A stretch of DNA of 64,000 nt, taken from Pseudomonas marginalis. Lineage in GTDB: Bacteria; Pseudomonadota; Gammaproteobacteria; Pseudomonadales; Pseudomonadaceae. Shown here one piece after another: positions 59,248 to 64,000 of the stretch. A model generated the notes under the pieces. That model was not told the DNA's origin. It searched no databases and worked only from the letters and a program-made list of their open reading frames with translations. The DNA is taken from contig NZ_VTFG01000002.1 in NCBI RefSeq assembly GCF_008692035.1, positions 1,364,001 to 1,428,000 of the forward strand, given 5' to 3'. Each line of letters starts with the position of its first letter. Within the stretch, counting starts at the first letter, position 1. A program made the translations under genes and the position numbers.

Positions 59248-60963
59248 TTATGACACCGGTGCGACAGCCAGCTCCACCGCTTCCGGACGCTTGATCAGCG
59301 CATACACCAAACCGGTCAGCAGGCTGCCGGCAACGATTGCCAGCAGGTACAGCAGCGCATGGTTCATCGCATTCGGGATCACCAGCACAAACAGGCCGCC
59401 GTGGGGCGCCGCCAGTTTGCAGCCGAAGTACATCGACAGCGCCCCGGTCAATGCGCCACCGGCGATGCTGGCCGGGATCACGCGCAACGGGTCCTTGGCG
59501 GCAAACGGGATCGCGCCTTCGGAGATAAAGCACATGCCCAGAATCATCGCGGCCTTGCCGGCCTCGCGTTCGGTCTGGGCGAACTTGCGTCGCGCCAGAA
59601 ACGTGGCGATGCCCATGCCGATTGGCGGCACCATGCCGGCGGCCATGGTCGCGGCCATCGGTGCACCGCTCTGTGCCGCCAGCAAGCCGACGGAAAACGC
59701 ATACGCCGCCTTGTTGATCGGCCCGCCCAGGTCGACACACATCATGCCGCCCAACAGGATGCCCAGCAGCACCGCATTGGTGGTGCCCATGGTCGCGAGA
59801 AAATCGGTCAGGCCCGTGAGCATGCGCGCCACCGGCGGCCCCACCAGGTAGATCATCGCCAGGCCCGTGAACAGGCTCGCCAGCAACGGGATGATCAGGA
59901 TCGGCTTGAGTGCTTCCAGGCTCTGCGGCAACTTCACCGCACGGGTGATCAGCTTGACGCAATAACCGGCGAGAAACCCGGCGAAAATCCCGCCGATAAA
60001 ACCGGCTCCCAAAGTGCCCGCCAACAGGCCACCGATCATGCCGGGGGCAATGCCCGGGCGGTCGGCAATCGAGTAGGCGATGTAACCCGCCAGCAGCGGC
60101 ACCATCAGCATAAAGGCGCGGTCGCCGACGGTTTTCAGCGCGGCCGCCAACGTGCCTTCCTGCTCAAACGCATGGATGCCGAACACGAATGACAAGGCGA
60201 TCAGCAAACCGCCCGCCACCACCATCGGCAACATGAACGACACACCGGTCAGCAGGTGTTTGTAGACGCCGGTTTTTTCTTTCTTGGCCACAGTACCGCT
60301 GGCGGCACTTTCCACCGCGCCTTCGGCCAGGGCTTTGTTGAGGGTCGCCTCGGATTGCTTGAGCGCAATACCGGTGCCGCAACGGTAGATCTTCTTGCCG
60401 GCGAAACGCTCGGTGGCCACTTCAATGTCGGCCGCCAGCAGCACTACGTCGGCATTCGCGATGGCCTCGGGGCTCAACGGCGTACGGGCACCGACCGAGC
60501 CCTGGGTCTCGACCTGCAAGTCATAGCCCAGGCGCTTGGCCGTCTGCTGCAAGGCTTCGGCGGCCATGAAGGTATGCGCCACGCCGGTCGGGCAGGCGGT
60601 AATCGCGACGATACGCGGCGCATGCTTCGACGCAGCCGCTGCCTGGCTGACGACATACTCCTGGGCTTCTTCAGCGCCCCGGCGCAACACCGCCTCGACA
60701 TCCGCCAGCGCCTGGGCCGGTGTGCTCTGGAACACCCGCTTGCCGACAAACCGCTGCATATCCACCGCCGCGCTGCTGACCAGCAACACCCATTCGGCGG
60801 CGTCGATGGTGGCCTGCGACAACTGGCGCTCCGGGCGCTGTACATCCACCACCTCGACGCTGGTGCTCCAGCCCTGGCGTTGCGCGGCGGCGTCCAACAA
60901 GCGGGCGCACAGCACACTGGTGACCATGCCGTTGGGGCAGGCAGTAACAATGGCTAACTTCAT
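59248..60963 (-). CDS. fruA: PTS fructose transporter IIB'BC
   Basis: A 571-residue membrane transporter that phosphorylates fructose to fructose-1-phosphate on import. The first IIB-like domain (about 1-100) has C9 in VTACPNGM, and the second (about 115-215) has the canonical phospho-cysteine C124 in ITACPTGVAHT. The IIC membrane domain (about 235-560) has GGLLIALSFVFG, NAVLLGILLGGMMCVDLGGPINKAAY and FISEGAIPFA. Last gene of the fru operon, 11 nt after fruK. Confidence 0.95.
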   Translation of the reverse strand: MKLAIVTACPNGMVTSVLCARLLDAAAQRQGWSTSVEVVDVQRPERQLSQATIDAAEWVLLVSSAAVDMQRFVGKRVFQSTPAQALADVEAVLRRGAEEAQEYVVSQAAAASKHAPRIVAITACPTGVAHTFMAAEALQQTAKRLGYDLQVETQGSVGARTPLSPEAIANADVVLLAADIEVATERFAGKKIYRCGTGIALKQSEATLNKALAEGAVESAASGTVAKKEKTGVYKHLLTGVSFMLPMVVAGGLLIALSFVFGIHAFEQEGTLAAALKTVGDRAFMLMVPLLAGYIAYSIADRPGIAPGMIGGLLAGTLGAGFIGGIFAGFLAGYCVKLITRAVKLPQSLEALKPILIIPLLASLFTGLAMIYLVGPPVARMLTGLTDFLATMGTTNAVLLGILLGGMMCVDLGGPINKAAYAFSVGLLAAQSGAPMAATMAAGMVPPIGMGIATFLARRKFAQTEREAGKAAMILGMCFISEGAIPFAAKDPLRVIPASIAGGALTGALSMYFGCKLAAPHGGLFVLVIPNAMNHALLYLLAIVAGSLLTGLVYALIKRPEAVELAVAPVS

Positions 60964-60974
60964 GACAATCCCTC

Positions 60975-61895
60975 TTATTGTTCTGTCAGCGGGCGTACAG
61001 CGACGCCGCTTTCAAGACGCGCCAGCTGCGCGGCGTCGCGGATGCCGAAACCGATCTGTGTCACCGCCATGGCGGCAATTGCCGTGGCGCGACGCAGGGT
61101 TTGTTCAGGCGCTTCAGACTCAAGCAAACCATGGAGCATCCCGGCCAGCAGCGAATCGCCGGCACCTACCGTACTGGCCACCGTCACCTTGGGCGGCGTG
61201 GCATGCAGGGTGGTGGCCCGGCTGTACCAGCTCACGCCCGCGGCACCGTCGGAGACGACCACATGCTCAACACCCTGCTGATGCAGTTGGCTGATGACGT
61301 TGGTGGCATCGCCCAGGGCATCGGCGAGCTCTTCGGTATTGGGTTTGATCAACCACGGGGCCGCCTTGAGACCGGCACGCAGCGCCTCGCCGCTGGTGTC
61401 CAGGGCGACTTTCAAGCCCAGACGCTTCAGGTGTTCCAACAGCCCCTGCAACCACTGCGGGCTGACGCCACACGGCAAGCTGCCGGCGACGACCACCGCA
61501 TCATGGCCCGGCGCAATGCGCGTCAATTGGTCGAGCAACGCCTGCTGCGCCTGCTCACTGACCAACGGCCCCGGCGCATTGATATCGGTGACCCGGCCGT
61601 CCTGCTCGGCAATCTTGATATTGCTGCGGGTTTCGCCGGGCACGCGGATAAACGCGTCGGCAAAACCACGTTGTGCAATCAGCGCCTCGAAGGCTTGGGG
61701 GTTGTCCTCGCCGAGAAAACCGCCCACGGTCACTTGATGGCCCAGGTCGGCCAGGACTTGCGCCACATTCACGCCCTTGCCGGCGGCATGGGTGAGCAGG
61801 GTTTCGCTGCGGTTGACTTCACCCGGCTCCAGGTGCGCCAGGCGTACCGTCAGGTCCAACGCCGGGTTCAGCGTCAGGGTCAGAATCCTTGCCAT
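60975..61895 (-). CDS. fruK: 1-phosphofructokinase
   Basis: A 306-residue PfkB-family kinase that phosphorylates fructose-1-phosphate at C6. N-terminal LTLNPALDLTV and HAAGKGVNVAQVLADLG are typical of FruK/LacC. The PfkB signature 2 is in TVGAGDSLLAGML with the catalytic base D247. The ATG abuts the fruB stop (TAGATG), so translation is coupled. Confidence 0.95.
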   Translation of the reverse strand: MARILTLTLNPALDLTVRLAHLEPGEVNRSETLLTHAAGKGVNVAQVLADLGHQVTVGGFLGEDNPQAFEALIAQRGFADAFIRVPGETRSNIKIAEQDGRVTDINAPGPLVSEQAQQALLDQLTRIAPGHDAVVVAGSLPCGVSPQWLQGLLEHLKRLGLKVALDTSGEALRAGLKAAPWLIKPNTEELADALGDATNVISQLHQQGVEHVVVSDGAAGVSWYSRATTLHATPPKVTVASTVGAGDSLLAGMLHGLLESEAPEQTLRRATAIAAMAVTQIGFGIRDAAQLARLESGVAVRPLTEQ

Positions 61896-64000
61896 CTACA
61901 CGGCCTCCACAAGGGCACGCACCTCGGCGGGCGAACCCACCGCCAGTGCTTTTTGCGCCAGGCCCTGGGCCTCGCTCAGACTGAATTCACGCACCCGCGC
62001 CTTCACTTCGGGAATGCTGCGGGCCGACACGCTCAACTCATCCACACCCAGGCCGACCAGCACCGGCACCGCCAGCGGGTCCGCCGCCAGTTCGCCGCAC
62101 ACCCCGACCCATTTGCCATGGGCATGGGCCGCACGCACGGTGATGTCGATCAGTTGCAGCACCGCCGGGTGCAGGCCATCGGCCTGGGCCGACAAGGTCG
62201 GGTGGCCACGGTCGATGGCGAGGGTGTACTGGGTCAGGTCGTTCGTGCCGACACTGAAGAAGTCCACTTCCTTGGCCAGCACCGGCGCCAACAGCGCGGC
62301 GGACGGGATTTCGATCATGATCCCCAGTTGCAGGTCGGCCACCGGGATTTCCAGGCGCAGGCGTTCGGTCATGTCGCGGGCCGCACGCCATTCATCCACG
62401 CTGCCGACCATGGGGAACATGATGCGCAACGGGCGGTTATCCGCCGAGCGCAGCAGTGCGCGTAATTGCGCTTCCATGATCTGCGGGCGTTGCAGGGTCA
62501 GGCGAATACCGCGTACGCCGAGGAAGGGGTTTTCTTCCTCGGCAATCGGCCAATACGGCAGCGGTTTGTCGCCGCCCACATCGAGGGTGCGCACCACCAG
62601 CGGGCGGCCACCGAGGCCGTCGAGCACACGGCGGTACTCGGCTTCCTGGGTGGCTTCGTCCGGGGCTTGGGGGTGGGCCATGAAAATCAGTTCGGTGCGC
62701 AGCAAACCAATGCCTTCGGCGCCCTGCTCCACGGCGCTGGCCACACCGGCGCTTTCGCCGATATTGGCGAACACCTCCACGGCGTGACCATCGCGGGTCA
62801 GCGCCGGCTCGTGGCGCTGGGCCGAGGCGGCCTGCAAGCGTTGCTCACGGGTATCGCGCTCGACGGTGGCACGTTGCAGGGTGGCTGCATCGGGGTCTAC
62901 ATGCAGGCGACCGCGCTGGCCATCCAGCAACAACGGCGTGCCGGCGGCCAGCAGCAATACCGCCGGGCCGGCACCGACCAACGCGGGAATACCGAGGGCC
63001 CGCGCGACAATGGCGCTGTGGGCGGTTGCGCCGCCACGGGCGGTGAGGATGCCGGCGACACGGGCCGGGTCCAGGCGTGCGACGTCGGAAGGGCCGACTT
63101 CGTCCATTACCAGGATGTAGGGTTCGCTCGGCTCCTGGGCGGTTTCAACGCCGCACAATTGCGCCAGCACCCGGCGACCGATGTCGCGCAGGTCGGCGGC
63201 GCGCTCGGCAAGCAACGCGTCCTGCAACGATTCCTGCTGCCTGGCGGCGGCTTCGATCACGCTCATCCACGCCGCTTGTGCGCTTTCACCTTGCTTGAGA
63301 CGGGTGTCGACTTCGTCGGTGAGTTCCGGGTCGTCGAGCATTTCCTGGTGGGTGATGAAAATCTCGCGGATGGCTTTGGCCTGGCTGCGTTCGATCAGGC
63401 CCTGGATATCCCGGCGCACATCGGCCAGGGCATCCTGCAGGCGCTGGCGCTCAATGGCCGAGGACTCACCGCGCAAGGGGTAATCGAACACCTGTTGAAT
63501 CTGGATATGTGCAGGACCAATGGCAATGCCCGGCGCCGCAGCGATGGCCTGGAGCTGGCTGCCGGCCTGTGGCGCGCTGATCACTGGCGCAATATCAAGG
63601 GCTTCAGGCTGTGCGCTCACGGTCGGCAGTGGCTCGACCTCTTCGCCCAGGCCCTCTTCGACAGCGGCCAGCAGCGCGGGCAACGCATCGCTGGCAATCG
63701 TCGGTTCAGCAACAAATTCCAGCACCTGGCCACGCCGGGCGCCAAGGCTCAGCAGCTTGCTCAGGCTCTTCACCGACACGGCGCCTACCGGGCCGTCAAC
63801 GATGCGCACGCGGATGTCGCCTTCAAAACTTTTGGCCAATTGCGCGAGGATCTTCGCCGGCCGTGCGTGCAGGCCGTGGGCGTTAGCCAGGGTGATGCGG
63901 GCGCTGGGCCAGTCAGCTGGCAGCTCGCCGCCGAGTACTTCGAGCACCGCGCGACTGCTGGTGGCGCGGCCCAATTCCTGGCCACGGCCTTCGATCAACA
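61896..64000 (-). CDS. fruB: PTS fructose multiphosphoryl transfer protein (IIA-HPr-EI), 5' end outside window
   Basis: At least 700 residues are visible and the gene continues past the right edge, where its IIA domain must lie. The HPr domain (near the visible start) has the phospho-His in NAHGLHARPAK. The enzyme I part has the phospho-His in TARGGATAHSAIVARALGIP, PEP-site segments GIGLLRTELIFM, VRTLDVGGDKPLP, and FFSVGTNDLTQYTLAIDR with VGVCGELAADP near the C-terminus. The protein passes phosphate from PEP to FruA. First gene of the visible fru operon. Confidence 0.95.
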   Translation of the reverse strand, partial: LIEGRGQELGRATSSRAVLEVLGGELPADWPSARITLANAHGLHARPAKILAQLAKSFEGDIRVRIVDGPVGAVSVKSLSKLLSLGARRGQVLEFVAEPTIASDALPALLAAVEEGLGEEVEPLPTVSAQPEALDIAPVISAPQAGSQLQAIAAAPGIAIGPAHIQIQQVFDYPLRGESSAIERQRLQDALADVRRDIQGLIERSQAKAIREIFITHQEMLDDPELTDEVDTRLKQGESAQAAWMSVIEAAARQQESLQDALLAERAADLRDIGRRVLAQLCGVETAQEPSEPYILVMDEVGPSDVARLDPARVAGILTARGGATAHSAIVARALGIPALVGAGPAVLLLAAGTPLLLDGQRGRLHVDPDAATLQRATVERDTREQRLQAASAQRHEPALTRDGHAVEVFANIGESAGVASAVEQGAEGIGLLRTELIFMAHPQAPDEATQEAEYRRVLDGLGGRPLVVRTLDVGGDKPLPYWPIAEEENPFLGVRGIRLTLQRPQIMEAQLRALLRSADNRPLRIMFPMVGSVDEWRAARDMTERLRLEIPVADLQLGIMIEIPSAALLAPVLAKEVDFFSVGTNDLTQYTLAIDRGHPTLSAQADGLHPAVLQLIDITVRAAHAHGKWVGVCGELAADPLAVPVLVGLGVDELSVSARSIPEVKARVREFSLSEAQGLAQKALAVGSPAEVRALVEAV

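Noticed and set aside
59204..59962. Extension of phoD into fruA by about 250 codons
   Set aside because: The twin-arginine leader must be at the N-terminus, and the extension lies over fruA.

Overview
The window is chromosomal DNA of a Pseudomonas, most likely of the P. fluorescens group. It is GC-rich with strong third-position GC bias, so long antisense open frames are everywhere. It carries the typical fluorescent-pseudomonad REP elements (GTGGGAGGGGGCTTGC-type stem-loops). Several blocks have the gene order I recall from P. aeruginosa PAO1 (rplM-rpsI-petABC-sspAB, zapE-trpS-hydrolase-yhcB, roxSR-SIMPL-dpp cluster, speC-Sel1-piuC-piuA-piuB). No tRNA, rRNA, CRISPR array or prophage was seen.

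Layout. 1-2.7 kb: tail of an RlpA-like protein, a Ca/Na-exchanger-family protein lacking the usual alpha-repeat glutamates, a carboxymuconolactone-decarboxylase-like protein and an AEC permease. 2.8-10.6 kb: a leftward hexarate operon (kdgD, ketoglutarate semialdehyde dehydrogenase, MFS permease, garD) that takes galactarate/glucarate to 2-oxoglutarate. It is probably controlled by the GntR/FCD regulator at 9.8-10.6 kb. Between operon and regulator sits a zinc-phospholipase-C-like gene whose promoter carries a perfect LexA-type box. 10.9-12.5 kb: a secreted maltotetraose-type amylase with a starch-binding domain. 12.5-17.4 kb: sspB, sspA, the cytochrome bc1 genes, rpsI and rplM. 17.6-24.9 kb: an aldo/keto reductase, an acyl-CoA dehydrogenase, a GlxA-type regulator, zapE, trpS, an alpha/beta hydrolase and yhcB/zapG. 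25-28.6 kb: an SbmA/YddA-like ABC exporter and the RoxSR redox two-component system.

28.8-42.6 kb: a SIMPL-domain protein, then a large di/tripeptide uptake locus: three DppA-like binding proteins, an OprD-family porin, a fourth binding protein and DppBCDF, ending near a small secreted acidic protein. Peptides would cross the outer membrane through the porin, be bound by one of four periplasmic receptors and be imported by the single DppBCDF translocator. 42.7-48.1 kb: prfC and a four-gene quaternary-amine (betaine/choline-type) ABC importer. 48.1-49.7 kb: a 400-bp leader holding a promoter-terminator pair (possible small RNA or attenuator), then the ornithine decarboxylase gene speC.

49.7-56.3 kb: an iron-uptake locus with a Sel1-repeat protein, the PiuC-type 2OG dioxygenase, a siderophore TonB receptor and a PepSY/flavodoxin/FNR reductase. 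An intact IS481-family element (56.35-57.62 kb) has inserted into a REP stem-loop just downstream. 57.7-59.2 kb: a Tat-exported PhoD-type phosphatase. 59.2-64 kb: the fructose PTS operon fruB-fruK-fruA, with fruB running off the right edge.

The main leads are: the SOS-type promoter of the phospholipase-like gene; the exchanger without its ion-binding glutamates; the speC leader; the REP-targeted IS with tandem terminal repeats; and the four-receptor dpp locus without the regulator/peptidase pair I recall from PAO1.
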